From positions 1-64,000 of the IMG/VR virus record IMGVR_UViG_3300009130_000011: a DNA stretch of 64,000 nucleotides, one strand, 5' to 3'. Shown piece after piece: positions 22,430 to 29,128 of the stretch (positions are counted from its first letter, which is position 1; every line of letters starts with the position of its first letter). Source of the DNA: a virus. The translations under genes were made by a program, and so were the position numbers. Under the pieces are notes generated by a model, which was given only the letters and a program-made list of their open reading frames with translations, was not told the DNA's origin and did not search any database.

Positions 22430-22622
22430 GCCTAAAAATAAAATCTTCAAAGTAATCGGGTTCAAGCCCGAACTCACTCATAAAGGTATGCTCCCATTCG
22501 GAAAGGTCGCCGCCGGCTTCCCAATCAGCTTTCATTTCGTTGAAGAATTGGATAACTTGCTTGACCGCCTCGGCTTGCGTTAAGCCGTCGCGGGACATTA
22601 GGACTTTTACTGTTTCTTTCAT
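22422..22622 (-). CDS. Small acidic helical protein
   Basis: 66 aa, start MKETVKVLMSRDGLTQAEAV, with helix-turn-helix-like pattern at residues 9-30 and acidic C-terminus. The 16 upstream codons of the longer frame are promoter sequence. Function unknown. Confidence 0.7.
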   Translation of the reverse strand: MKETVKVLMSRDGLTQAEAVKQVIQFFNEMKADWEAGGDLSEWEHTFMSEFGLEPDYFEDFIFRLA

Positions 22623-22656
22623 TCCTATATACTGACAGATTCTCAGTAAAACACAA
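22623..22656 (-). promoter_or_regulatory. Near-leaderless promoter, CTGTCAG class
   Basis: Minus strand: TTGTGT, 17-bp spacer ending CTGTC, AGTATA, 5-nt TAGGA, then ATG. The CTGTCA motif recurs at 26038, 29292, 30199, 31407, 32206 and 38206. Confidence 0.6.
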
Positions 22657-22687
22657 GAAAAAAATTGCAACTAAGTGAAAATAGTTG

Positions 22688-22754
22688 TAAGTCCTTGAAT
22701 ACCAACGCTTTCCGGCGCCCAGAGCGACGCAAGTCGCTGATTGTCAACGACTTA
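22688..22754. repeat. Tripartite palindromic repeat, copy 9
   Basis: AAGTCCTTGAATACCAACGCTTT, core CCGGCGCCCAGAGCGACGC, then AAGTCGCTGATTGTCAACGACTTA. Its right end supplies the stop codon of the 22752-22982 gene. Confidence 0.8.
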
Positions 22755-22982
22755 GTCGTCTTCTCTTAGCTCATCGAAATACTCTTCGAGCCTTGGGAGG
22801 TCAAGACTGCTGTCGTTGTAAGCTACCCTGTCGGGAGTCTCGGTATAGCCCACCTCTCGCATTTGCTCAACAAAGTTTGCGTAAGTTCCGCACTCTTTGG
22901 CGAAACTATACATTCCCTCGTCGTTGCCGATCCAAAGAGCGATATTCCAAGTTTCTCTGTTTTTCCATCCGTTGTAGCTCAT
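22752..22982 (-). CDS. Conserved phage protein (NRETWN family)
   Basis: 76 aa. The opening SYNGWKNRETWNIALWIGND is a widespread motif of small proteins in marine phages and plasmids (DUF7249-like), function unknown. The C-terminus is acidic. It overlaps the upstream gene's stop by 4 bp and ends inside repeat copy 9. Confidence 0.78.
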   Translation of the reverse strand: MSYNGWKNRETWNIALWIGNDEGMYSFAKECGTYANFVEQMREVGYTETPDRVAYNDSSLDLPRLEEYFDELREDD

Positions 22983-23128
22983 GAGTTTGCCTTTCCAATT
23001 GTGTAGGGTGAATGTTGGGTGAACTTGTCGATGTGAGATTCAAGCTGTCTTATGATCCAAACTGCACGCTCGATGGAGCAAGGATCAAAGCCTTCCATGG
23101 GTTGTCCGTTTTTTAATATAATATACAT
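22979..23128 (-). CDS. 49-residue protein, unknown
   Basis: Starts MYIILKNGQPMEGFDPCSIE, with a helical middle. A clean ATG-to-TGA frame coupled by ATGA to 22752-22982 and 3 bp after the previous stop. Function unknown. Confidence 0.6.
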   Translation of the reverse strand: MYIILKNGQPMEGFDPCSIERAVWIIRQLESHIDKFTQHSPYTIGKANS

Positions 23129-23131
23129 ATC

Positions 23132-23260
23132 TTATAGGTTCTCCGTGTTATGTCCTGCTCTCCTCATTGAGTGCAAGGCTTCTTGCTTTGTCATGTTGAA
23201 TCGGGACATGAGATACATGAGCAAGTCATGCCCTGTGAGTTGTTGGTTTCGATCTGTCAT
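23132..23260 (-). CDS. 42-residue helical protein
   Basis: Starts MTDRNQQLTGHDLLMYLMSR, with MTKQEALHSMRRAG helix. It lies directly under a leaderless promoter and begins a three-gene set with 22979 and 22752. Function unknown. Confidence 0.62.
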   Translation of the reverse strand: MTDRNQQLTGHDLLMYLMSRFNMTKQEALHSMRRAGHNTENL

Positions 23261-23295
23261 GGTAGTATTCTCTCAGTATTGGTCTAAGTTGTCAA
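23261..23295 (-). promoter_or_regulatory. Leaderless promoter, CTGAGAGAATA class
   Basis: Minus strand: TTGACA, 17-bp spacer ending ACTGA, GAGAAT, 6-nt ACTACC, then ATG. The same ACTGAGAGAATA block occurs at 25645 and 26540. Confidence 0.75.
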
Positions 23296-23710
23296 GACCT
23301 AATTCTTTGTTATGTTGTTGTCTTGCGTCAGTAAGAAGGCAGACCCAAGCGAAGTCGTTAAGATGTGCTTGATGCATTAGCTTAGTGATCTGCGTGGGAG
23401 TTTGCCACGCAAGAACATCATCACCAATAGACAAGGGAAGCATGGTGTCTCTACCATCATACCACATTGCGACCTCGTAAGTGTTGTCTGAATGGTCGCC
23501 ATACAATCCAGTACCATCTGCAATGTTTTGCACGGCTGAGATGGTGAATTGATTCCTTGAACCAAAATCAAGCATGGCTTGAATAGCTTTGCCATCGGCA
23601 AATCCCGCGTGAGACTTGAAAACTAAATCATCAAACCCCTTGAGGTTGCTCCTTGGGGCAGAGGCTTGATAATCTGAAATGTAGTTTGGTATATCGTAGT
23701 TAATAATCAT
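23273..23710 (-). CDS. Conserved phage-like protein, unknown
   Basis: 145 aa, mixed alpha/beta (MIINYDIPNYISDY start, a GDDVLAWQTPTQITKLM segment near the C-terminus). Its last 20 bp include the -35 region of the next promoter. No family recognised. Confidence 0.72.
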   Translation of the reverse strand: MIINYDIPNYISDYQASAPRSNLKGFDDLVFKSHAGFADGKAIQAMLDFGSRNQFTISAVQNIADGTGLYGDHSDNTYEVAMWYDGRDTMLPLSIGDDVLAWQTPTQITKLMHQAHLNDFAWVCLLTDARQQHNKELGLDNLDQY

Positions 23711-23745
23711 AAATAGATACTAAGCCCGTTTTGTCTTAATTGCAA
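23711..23745 (-). promoter_or_regulatory. Leaderless promoter
   Basis: Minus strand: TTGCAA, 17-bp spacer, TAGTAT, 6-nt CTATTT, then ATG at 23710. Confidence 0.72.
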
Positions 23746-23787
23746 GAAAAAAGATGCTAAATCGCAAAAAAGGTTTGCTTAATGCTG

Positions 23788-23855
23788 TAAGTCATTGTCT
23801 GGCAAGGACTTGTGCCGCTCAGGGCGGCATAAACCCTTGAGTCGCAAAGGCTTAT
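23788..23855. repeat. Tripartite palindromic repeat, copy 10
   Basis: AAGTCATTGTCTGGCAAGGACTTG, core TGCCGCTCAGGGCGGCA, then AAACCCTTGAGTCGCAAAGGCTTA. The core is a perfect GCCGC/GCGGC-type hairpin. Confidence 0.8.
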
Positions 23856-23859
23856 GAAA

Positions 23860-24066
23860 TTAGAACTTCAATGCCTTTAGGCTCGTGTTGTTCTTTAGCC
23901 ACCTGCGAAGCGGGTGAAATGCTTTGGCAGACATATGAGCCAAGTATTGCTCTCCGTTCTTTGCCATGATCATATACCCATTTGCAGTTGCCCGAATCTC
24001 CTGAATATCGGGGCATTTCTTTATTTGCTTTAGAACTTTGCGATTACCGCTCTCTGAATGTTTCAT
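23860..24066 (-). CDS. Small basic protein, unknown
   Basis: 68 aa, strongly basic (KHSESGNRKVLKQIKKCPDI start and RRWLKNNTS near the end), alpha/beta pattern with a central ATANGYMIMAKNGEQYL hairpin, like a small RNA-binding fold. A leaderless promoter fixes the ATG. Confidence 0.72.
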   Translation of the reverse strand: MKHSESGNRKVLKQIKKCPDIQEIRATANGYMIMAKNGEQYLAHMSAKAFHPLRRWLKNNTSLKALKF

Positions 24067-24101
24067 GATATAAATCTAAACAATTTTTTATTGATTGTCA
24101 A
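24067..24101 (-). promoter_or_regulatory. Leaderless promoter
   Basis: Minus strand: TTGACA, 17-bp spacer, TAGATT, 6-nt TATATC, then ATG at 24066. The -35 overlaps the upstream mini-ORF stop. Confidence 0.78.
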
Positions 24102-24184
24102 CCACTAAGCCCAAGAAAATGAACTATTGCGATGGCAATCATGATGATTAAGAATGCTAGTGAGAATGTTTGTTGTTGCGTCAT
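24098..24184 (-). CDS. 28-residue single-helix membrane peptide
   Basis: Encodes MTQQQTFSLAFLIIMIAIAI then VHFLGLSG: polar head plus one membrane helix. Clean ATG-to-TGA frame whose stop overlaps the next promoter. Micro-membrane proteins recur at 29453, 43341, 44534, 52928 and 56786. Confidence 0.5.
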   Translation of the reverse strand: MTQQQTFSLAFLIIMIAIAIVHFLGLSG

Positions 24185-24195
24185 AATAAAGTGAA

Positions 24196-24288
24196 TTGAG
24201 AGCCACGGAGCCGCCCGTGGTAAATGCTACCCCGTCTTACCGAGGATGTGACACTAGGTGCCTATAAGGCTTGGTACTGCACTCTCAA
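24196..24288. ncRNA. Structured element closed by 7-bp stem
   Basis: TTGAGAG (196-202) pairs with CTCTCAA (282-288). Inside are a perfect CCACGG/CCGTGG hairpin (203-220), GGTA/TACC, and GCCT/AGGC with an ATA loop. The 93-nt size and closing stem are tRNA-like, but there is no T-loop. Strand is unclear. Confidence 0.45.
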
Positions 24289-24295
24289 AATTGTG

Positions 24296-24366
24296 AACCT
24301 TTTTCTCTCTCCCGAAGGTTGTAGGCGTGTGCTGACGCCTCGTTGTTCAATGCTTTCGCATCTACA
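24296..24366. ncRNA. Three-way-junction element
   Basis: TGTAG (320-324) pairs with CTACA (362-366), enclosing a GGCGT/ACGCC hairpin and an ATGC/GCAT hairpin with TTTC loop; an AACC/GGTT stem lies just before. No coding frame fits. Strand is unclear. Confidence 0.42.
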
Positions 24367-24375
24367 GAAAAAGCA

Positions 24376-24491
24376 GCCCTCTGTGAGATTCGAACTCACC
24401 TCTTTGACTCTAAAACGATGATCGGTCGCTCGCAGGCTTAACTAGTATACTGCCGAGAGCCATTGTTTTCACCAATGTAAACTAAGAGGGC
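24376..24491 (-). tRNA. tRNA-like element with enlarged centre (possible pseudo-tRNA)
   Basis: The acceptor arms GCCCTCT and AGAGGGC are perfectly paired. A D-arm (GTTT...AAAC with GG in the loop) and a canonical T-arm (GTGAG, TTCGAAT, CTCAC) are present. The middle is about 64 nt instead of 22-35 nt. A possible anticodon stem GGCTC/GAGTC encloses a 46-nt loop containing its own GCAG/CTGC hairpin. No 3' CCA is encoded (TGC follows), unlike the other two tRNAs here. No anticodon can be assigned. It could be a decayed tRNA, an insertion-bearing tRNA or a mimic. Confidence 0.55.
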
Positions 24492-24574
24492 ACAAATGAA
24501 ATTGATTATCAAAAGAACTAAATACAATTGTGACAGAATACCGAGCGAAGTCAATACTTTTTTTCTTTTTGTCA

Positions 24575-24642
24575 TAAGTGTCTGTTAATCAATGGTTTGC
24601 GCCGCTCAGAGCGCCATAAGCCCTTGACCATCAATGACTTAC
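24575..24642. repeat. Tripartite palindromic repeat, copy 11
   Basis: AAGTGTCTGTTAATCAATGGTTTG, core GCCGCTCAGAGCGCC, then AAGCCCTTGACCATCAATGACTTAC. Confidence 0.8.
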
Positions 24643-24660
24643 AGAAAGTAAATGCCCAAT

Positions 24661-24689
24661 AAAAAAGCCCCCTCGGGGTGAGGGGGCTT
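24661..24689 (-). terminator. Terminator of the DUF932 gene
   Basis: A perfect 10-bp stem AAGCCCCCTC/GAGGGGGCTT with loop GGGGT, followed on the minus strand by a T-run. Confidence 0.9.
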
Positions 24690-24714
24690 ATTTGCCTATT
24701 TGGCGACTGACCCT

Positions 24715-25644
24715 TTAGAAGGGGTAGTCATCCTCTGCATCATATAGATCGGCAGGAACTTCGCCATCTATGTTTCCTGCTACCTCAAGAACTTGAGGGG
24801 CAGGGGCATGAGCAACTTCGACAAGTTCAGCTTCCTCGACTTGAGAATCGAAAGCTGAAAGATCGAAACCGACCTCAGAGTCAAGAACAGAGTGCAATGC
24901 CTCAGAGCGTTGAGGCAAGGCAACAAGATTGCCCTTGTATACCTCGGTAAAGGCATTATAAAGGGAGTTCATGTTTCTGTCCCAAAACTCGGTGTGGTCA
25001 GACTTTTCCCATTGGTCAACCACATCAGCAATCTTAGTCTTGCTGACTGCACCTGCTTTGTAGGCACGAATCACAAGATCGTTGACTTGAGCGTTGGTCA
25101 AATCAAAATCCTTGTAGGATACGATGCGTTGATCTTGACCCATCCAAAAATTGAACAACTTGCCCAAAGTGCGAGAGATCACATGATCTAGCTCGGAAAG
25201 GATGTTCTTAGTGTGCCTGCGAGCCAACTTGACCGAATTGGTAAAGATGAGGTTGTCGCAAACAAATGGAGCGTCACCTGCACACAATCCTGCAGGGAAG
25301 CACTTGTCGTGAGCATTACGCAATCCAACGATTGTGCCTCTCTCGGTGTTTTCCCTGTTTGGGTGAGTGACCTCAAACAATCCAAAGTAGCGTTTGCCAC
25401 CTCTTGCGAGGTTGTGGCACTCGTCTACAACTTCAAACCCACCTTGCTCAAGATGGTTACGAGTCTTGTCAATCAAGAGATTGTGCGAAATAGGCTGATA
25501 AGAAACGGAGTGCGTTCCGTCCTTGTTCGCCTCTTTGCGATACTCGATATCGGGAGTCACTACATCAGCGACTTCCCCTAGCGTTACTACCTTATGCTCG
25601 CCTCCGCAGATGGCGAGATTAATTTTGTTTTTCGTGTTAGACAT
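24715..25644 (-). CDS. DUF932-like phage/plasmid protein
   Basis: 309 aa. The central block HNLARGGKRYFGLFEVTHPN, then GTIVGLRNAHDKCFPAGLCAG and FVCDNLIF, is the DUF932 (phage/plasmid-like protein) signature: charged R-N-S/A-H-D then a cys-asn strand. An acidic C-terminal tail follows (DLYDAEDDYPF). It is the largest gene between 14.5 and 34 kb, with its own leaderless promoter and terminator. DUF932 proteins often travel with replication or recombination genes; their biochemical role is unsettled. Confidence 0.78.
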   Translation of the reverse strand: MSNTKNKINLAICGGEHKVVTLGEVADVVTPDIEYRKEANKDGTHSVSYQPISHNLLIDKTRNHLEQGGFEVVDECHNLARGGKRYFGLFEVTHPNRENTERGTIVGLRNAHDKCFPAGLCAGDAPFVCDNLIFTNSVKLARRHTKNILSELDHVISRTLGKLFNFWMGQDQRIVSYKDFDLTNAQVNDLVIRAYKAGAVSKTKIADVVDQWEKSDHTEFWDRNMNSLYNAFTEVYKGNLVALPQRSEALHSVLDSEVGFDLSAFDSQVEEAELVEVAHAPAPQVLEVAGNIDGEVPADLYDAEDDYPF

Positions 25645-25679
25645 GATTATATTCTCTCAGTTTTTTTGTTAATTGTCAA
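25645..25679 (-). promoter_or_regulatory. Leaderless promoter, CTGAGAGAATA class
   Basis: Minus strand: TTGACA, 17-bp spacer ending ACTGA, GAGAAT, 6-nt ATAATC, then ATG at 25644. Confidence 0.78.
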
Positions 25680-25682
25680 GGG

Positions 25683-25928
25683 TTAATTTCTGTAAAAGTC
25701 TTGTGTGGTATCTTCTGACATCAACTTTTCGTAAAGTGATGCTTGTTCCGAAACGATCTTGAAGCTTATGCCGATAAGGCTAATCATTGCTAAGTCTTCC
25801 TCGTTGAGCTTGCCCATTTCATTCATGGGGTTGATGAGCTTCTCGAATATGAAATCCATACCCGAAGACATTACCTCTTCTGCTTGGGGGCATTCAAATT
25901 CGTTTGTGAAATCTTCATTAATATTCAT
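25683..25928 (-). CDS. Small acidic helical protein
   Basis: 81 aa, acidic, helical (FIFEKLINPMNEMGKLNEED). Its ATG lies within the last codons of the upstream basic peptide, in another frame. Function unknown. Confidence 0.7.
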   Translation of the reverse strand: MNINEDFTNEFECPQAEEVMSSGMDFIFEKLINPMNEMGKLNEEDLAMISLIGISFKIVSEQASLYEKLMSEDTTQDFYRN

Positions 25929-26037
25929 AGCGTTTTTTATGTTTGAGTTTTCTGTCTAAGGTTTTGTTCTTCATCTTGAAGGGGCGAGCCTTAGTGAAAA
26001 GGATCGGCTTTCTAATCTTAATTTCCCTTGCTTTCAT
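25918..26037 (-). CDS. 39-residue highly basic peptide, copy B
   Basis: Starts MKAREIKIRKPILFTKARPF and has about 16 Lys/Arg. Similar to 18799-18906. Leaderless promoter fixes the start; it overlaps the next gene by 11 bp. Possibly RNA- or ribosome-binding, by charge only. Confidence 0.6.
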   Translation of the reverse strand: MKAREIKIRKPILFTKARPFKMKNKTLDRKLKHKKRYEY

Positions 26038-26072
26038 AATATATATTCTGACAGATTTTGAGTAAACCGCAA
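26038..26072 (-). promoter_or_regulatory. Leaderless promoter, CTGTCAG class
   Basis: Minus strand: TTGCGG, 17-bp spacer ending CTGTC, AGAATA, 6-nt TATATT, then ATG at 26037. Confidence 0.65.
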
Positions 26073-26142
26073 GAAAAAAAAAGTTTTTAAGTGAAGTTTT
26101 TTTTGTCGCTTATAGCTAGAATAAGCTGAGCTTATGATTCCG

Positions 26143-26210
26143 TAAGTCGTTGGGTCGCAAGGACTTACGCCGCCCAGAGCGCCCTAACTCGTTGGTATGG
26201 AGCGACTTAT
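26143..26210. repeat. Tripartite palindromic repeat, copy 12
   Basis: AAGTCGTTGGGTCGCAAGGACTTA, core CGCCGCCCAGAGCGCC, then TAACTCGTTGGTATGGAGCGACTTAT. It ends with the stop codon of the next gene. Confidence 0.8.
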
Positions 26211-26539
26211 GCCATCGCGTTGTGCATAGATTCGTAGAAACCTTTGTCTGCCGTCCCATCGTCTTTGCGAACTTGAAGCTCCTCCGTTTCAGCAGGGAAG
26301 ACATGGCAAGGTTCGTCAGCACCATTTTGCTTAATGTACCAAGCGGGTGGATCGAAAGGTTGAACAAGCATTCCAATGAAGCCATACTCCACAAAATACT
26401 TCAAAACTTTTGATCGACCAATGCCATTGATCTTTACATTAACTTCTGATCCTACAGCAGGTATGGGTTGATCTGATCCCCATGCTAGTTTCTCAAACTC
26501 GGTGTAGGAGTTTACGGGTTGTTCGATTTTTTCGTGCAT
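26207..26539 (-). CDS. Small protein, unknown
   Basis: 110 aa with a beta-rich centre: IPAVGSEVNVKINGIGRSKV then YFVEYGFIGMLVQP. This resembles a small OB or SH3-like barrel, as in phage modulators that bind a partner. Leaderless start. Its stop codon lies in repeat copy 12. Function unknown. Confidence 0.75.
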   Translation of the reverse strand: MHEKIEQPVNSYTEFEKLAWGSDQPIPAVGSEVNVKINGIGRSKVLKYFVEYGFIGMLVQPFDPPAWYIKQNGADEPCHVFPAETEELQVRKDDGTADKGFYESMHNAMA

Positions 26540-26574
26540 AATAGTATTCTCTCAGTTTTTGTTGTGATTGTCAA
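26540..26574 (-). promoter_or_regulatory. Leaderless promoter, CTGAGAGAATA class
   Basis: Minus strand: TTGACA, 17-bp spacer ending ACTGA, GAGAAT, 6-nt ACTATT, then ATG at 26539. Confidence 0.78.
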
Positions 26575-26792
26575 TTACAAAATGGATCGGGTTTCCCAAG
26601 AGTATAATCCCATGAGATAGTTGGGTCGCAGTCTAGCATCTCTAATACTTTCTGCCAAGTTTCAGCTACCTGCGTAGTAAATTCACTCTCTCCCATTTCG
26701 GGGTAGACATGACTTATGTCGTTTGGATCGTAGACATTAAGGACATCAAAGATTACCTCAAGGTCGGCTCGGTTTAGGCTAACTTTATCCAT
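26571..26792 (-). CDS. Small acidic protein, unknown
   Basis: 73 aa, acidic, starting MDKVSLNRADLEVIFDVLNV. The ATG overlaps the stop of the upstream gene by 8 bp, the usual coupling here. The longer frame from 26915 runs through the upstream gene and is rejected. Function unknown. Confidence 0.65.
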   Translation of the reverse strand: MDKVSLNRADLEVIFDVLNVYDPNDISHVYPEMGESEFTTQVAETWQKVLEMLDCDPTISWDYTLGKPDPFCN

Positions 26793-26967
26793 TTTGCTTT
26801 GCTTCTTCATTTTTAACTTTGCTAAGTTGGTCAATAGTCTTCGCAAGAAATATAAGTTCTTCCCTTGCAGTCCTCTTCCCCTCAAATGAGGCGTTTTCGT
26901 TTTCGAGAACCGCAATGTAAATCTTTACTGCGGATTCCCAAGTCGGAGTCATATCAATCGTTTTCAT
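26785..26967 (-). CDS. Small helical protein, unknown
   Basis: 60 aa, helical: WESAVKIYIAVLENENASFE, then REELIFLAKTIDQLSKVK. The promoter fixes the start. Function unknown. Confidence 0.7.
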   Translation of the reverse strand: MKTIDMTPTWESAVKIYIAVLENENASFEGKRTAREELIFLAKTIDQLSKVKNEEAKQNG

Positions 26968-27003
26968 AGTATAAATCTTAAAAAATTTTCGTTAAGTTGT
27001 CAA
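26968..27003 (-). promoter_or_regulatory. Near-leaderless promoter
   Basis: Minus strand: TTGACA, 17-bp spacer, TAAGAT, 7-nt TTATACT, then ATG at 26967. Confidence 0.72.
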
Positions 27004-27007
27004 GCGT

Positions 27008-27427
27008 TTACCACCAAGAAGAGTAAAATACTTTCTTGCCTTGTGCTATGGCTTTGTACGCATCAGATATAAACTGCAAGTCAGTTTCCTTGTAATAGTA
27101 ATCACCATCTTCGTAGGGCGTTCCATCCTCCTTCTCCCAAGAGTAAGAATCACTACCAAAGAAGAAACCGCCTGTTTCGGGCATATGCTTTTGATTGATA
27201 ACTGCCTCAAGTTGCTCAAGGTCAGTAAGCGTTAGCTCGACAGGAACACAATTAAATTCTCCCATGCCCCCGCTATCTAAATCATCTAAATTACCTTCGT
27301 ATGGTCTGCCCTTGTCCTCCCAAAGTTGCTCCATGTATCCTTGGAGGCGGTTGTGCTTTCTCCAATCAACGAGATGCTCGGTTTCTCCGTTCTTGTCTTT
27401 TGCGTATGCGTATTGATCTAGTCCCAT
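27008..27427 (-). CDS. Conserved phage protein (MGLDxY family)
   Basis: 139 aa. The start MGLDQYAYAKDKNG, then WRKHNRLQGYMEQLW, and TGGFFFGSDSY followed by a C-terminal SDAYKAIAQGKKVFYSSWW, match a phage protein family of unknown function that is common in cyanophages and other marine myoviruses. An AAGGAG motif precedes the ATG. Its promoter is a few tens of bases further upstream (TTGCGT, 17 bp, ATACTC), so this is an SD-led gene. Confidence 0.8.
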   Translation of the reverse strand: MGLDQYAYAKDKNGETEHLVDWRKHNRLQGYMEQLWEDKGRPYEGNLDDLDSGGMGEFNCVPVELTLTDLEQLEAVINQKHMPETGGFFFGSDSYSWEKEDGTPYEDGDYYYKETDLQFISDAYKAIAQGKKVFYSSWW

Positions 27428-27523
27428 GATTTTCTCCTTATGTTTAAGTTAATTTGTATATATGAGTATGACAGGTCATAAGTAAAACGCAAGAAAAAAA
27501 ATCAAATAAAGTTAAAATAGTCA

Positions 27524-27591
27524 TAACCCGTTAGCTATCAAGCACTTACGCCGCTCAGGGCGACGCAAGCCGCTGATAGTCAACGACTTGC
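27524..27591. repeat. Tripartite palindromic repeat, copy 13
   Basis: TAACCCGTTAGCTATCAAGCACTTAC, core GCCGCTCAGGGCGACGC, then AAGCCGCTGATAGTCAACGACTTGC. Confidence 0.78.
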
Positions 27592-27641
27592 GAAGTTTCT
27601 CATTAACCCTACAACACGAACATACTCAAAGGCTTATTTGG

Positions 27642-27875
27642 TTAGGCTCTATTTAGTGATACGATTCTATCATATCGAAAAGAGCGAATGCCATTCTTGT
27701 TATGGCAGTATGCCCTGAAGCCCGCAGTAACAAGCTTCTCACTTACATTGCCAAACTCATTGACATGCAAAGGCTTCTCAATGGTGTACATTTCGGTGCG
27801 TCCATCCTTAGTGGTATAGACCAAGCTATACAATGGGTTGAACATTCTTTTAATTTTATTAATTATCTTCTTCAT
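27642..27875 (-). CDS. Small basic protein with WYL-like tail
   Basis: 77 aa, basic N-terminus. The C-terminal FRAYCHNKNGIRSFRYDRI has the F-x-x-YC...R-x-F-R-x-D-R-I pattern of WYL domains, which bind nucleic acids or ligands in phage and CRISPR regulators. Only the C-terminal third of such a domain is present, so either a mini-WYL or chance. It overlaps the preceding gene's stop by 17 bp. Confidence 0.62.
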   Translation of the reverse strand: MKKIINKIKRMFNPLYSLVYTTKDGRTEMYTIEKPLHVNEFGNVSEKLVTAGFRAYCHNKNGIRSFRYDRIVSLNRA

Positions 27876-28098
27876 TTGTATTATCCTCCGTTATTGGGTT
27901 TGCGTTATAAAAATTGTAAACATCACACGCTTCTTGAGAGTTATCACATGTCACGCCTATGACATCCCTTGGCTCTTCAATGGGACTCCAAGGTGTCTCC
28001 GACTCTTCAAAATATACTGCCCACAATTCTGCGTCTTCATCATATTCGGGAAGACCAAGAGGTTTGCCGACACATACTGCTTCTACATGTTTATTCAT
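27859..28098 (-). CDS. Small acidic protein, unknown
   Basis: 79 aa, acidic, starting MNKHVEAVCVGKPLGLPEYD. The ATG overlaps the upstream stop (ATGA); a GTG three codons earlier is less likely. The C-terminus ends in an Asn/Glu/Asp tail. Function unknown. Confidence 0.68.
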   Translation of the reverse strand: MNKHVEAVCVGKPLGLPEYDEDAELWAVYFEESETPWSPIEEPRDVIGVTCDNSQEACDVYNFYNANPITEDNTNEEDN

Positions 28099-28277
28099 AA
28101 ATCCCACTCTCCCGCTTTTACATTGTCAATATCTTGCATCGCCTTATCATAGGCGGTGCTTTCGCTAGTGTCTTGAATCTCGTCATCGTATAGTTCAAGT
28201 ATATCATTTGCATACTGAATGTTAAAATTTTCTTCTTTAACTAATCGTTCTAGTTCTGTTTTTAATTGTTTTCTCAT
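28095..28277 (-). CDS. Small acidic helical protein
   Basis: 60 aa, helical, acidic (LERLVKEENFNIQYANDILE). Coupled at both ends by ATGA overlaps. Function unknown. Confidence 0.65.
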   Translation of the reverse strand: MRKQLKTELERLVKEENFNIQYANDILELYDDEIQDTSESTAYDKAMQDIDNVKAGEWDL

Positions 28278-28501
28278 AGTGCTAGTCTCGTAAGTTTTGG
28301 TTCGTAGTTATGAAGGGTTACTCCGAAGTGAGATGCAAGCTCGGCAATCAAATCGTTGTAGTGCCAAGTGTCGTAGGCATGATTAAGCAAGGCTTCTTGT
28401 TCGTCTGCGGTGTGACCATCTCTAAGTTCGTCATAAATCTCGAATATGTTCATGTTGCCATCCCACATATTCACTTGCCATTCGATGTCTGCTTTATCCA
28501 T
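28274..28501 (-). CDS. Small acidic helical protein
   Basis: 75 aa, helical (EIYDELRDGHTADEQEALLN). Overlaps the upstream stop by 8 bp. Function unknown. Confidence 0.68.
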   Translation of the reverse strand: MDKADIEWQVNMWDGNMNIFEIYDELRDGHTADEQEALLNHAYDTWHYNDLIAELASHFGVTLHNYEPKLTRLAL

Positions 28502-28697
28502 TTTTAACCTCCTTGATAATTTTTTCCATTTGTTCTAAGACGGACTTCTTGTTACCTTTTAATCCGTACTCGGCTTTTACGATTGAATATGCTGATTGAC
28601 CTCTTCTGCTCATTCCAAGGCACTCCAACTTGAGAGCGGATCTGAGACTGAGGAATCGAAACATATCGATTTGTTCGGGTGTGTCTAATGTAATCAT
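28494..28697 (-). CDS. Conserved cyanophage-type small protein
   Basis: 67 aa. The segment LRSALKLECLGMSRRGQSAY then SIVKAEYGLKG is a short conserved phage family pattern in large marine phages (function unknown); basic and helical, plausibly nucleic-acid binding. A near-leaderless promoter fixes the start and opens a five-gene set. Confidence 0.75.
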   Translation of the reverse strand: MITLDTPEQIDMFRFLSLRSALKLECLGMSRRGQSAYSIVKAEYGLKGNKKSVLEQMEKIIKEVKNG

Positions 28698-28733
28698 GGT
28701 TAAAATACTATTGAATTAATGCGTCTGTGTCAA
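28698..28733 (-). promoter_or_regulatory. Near-leaderless promoter
   Basis: Minus strand: TTGACA, 17-bp spacer, TAGTAT, 7-nt TTTAACC, then ATG at 28697. The -35 overlaps the end of the previous gene. Confidence 0.72.
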
Positions 28734-28956
28734 CACTTTTCTCATTGTTTTTCTTTAATTCCCAACTAATATCATAGAGGTACTGACTGATGAAGTCGAG
28801 CGATCCCGCTATGTTTTTTAATTGAAACAAAGTTTCATCGTTGTTCTTTCTCATCTCGTAGAGTTCGTCTGCAATTCCATTGATTGCTACGACATCTTCG
28901 GATAGTTCGTGTCCTCTTTTAAGGATCTGCTTTGCTTTTTCCATAGTCTTATTCAT
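28708..28956 (-). CDS. Small helical protein, unknown
   Basis: 82 aa, helical with coiled-coil heptads (QLKNIAGSLDFISQYLYDIS). Overlaps the upstream gene by 8 bp. Function unknown. Confidence 0.68.
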   Translation of the reverse strand: MNKTMEKAKQILKRGHELSEDVVAINGIADELYEMRKNNDETLFQLKNIAGSLDFISQYLYDISWELKKNNEKSVDTDALIQ

Positions 28957-29128
28957 TTGACATTTCCTCCTCGTCTAGTACTTTTTGTTTTAGCTCCTCT
29001 AGCAATTCAAAGGTTGAGTACCAAGGATCTGTCTTGTCTACCTCACCCTCCATTTCACTATATAAAATATAATCTTTAACTTCCTCAATACATTGGGAAA
29101 CAGGAATCTTAATCCTAAGCATTCTCAT
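28949..29128 (-). CDS. 59-residue acidic protein
   Basis: Starts MRMLRIKIPVSQCIEEVKDY; later WYSTFELLEELKQKVLDEEE. It overlaps both neighbours (14 and 8 bp) as part of the packed operon. Function unknown. Confidence 0.62.
   Translation of the reverse strand: MRMLRIKIPVSQCIEEVKDYILYSEMEGEVDKTDPWYSTFELLEELKQKVLDEEEMSNE

Noticed and set aside
26793-26915. N-terminal extension of the 26571 gene
   Set aside because: The 41 extra codons overlap the real 26785-26967 gene, which has its own leaderless promoter.
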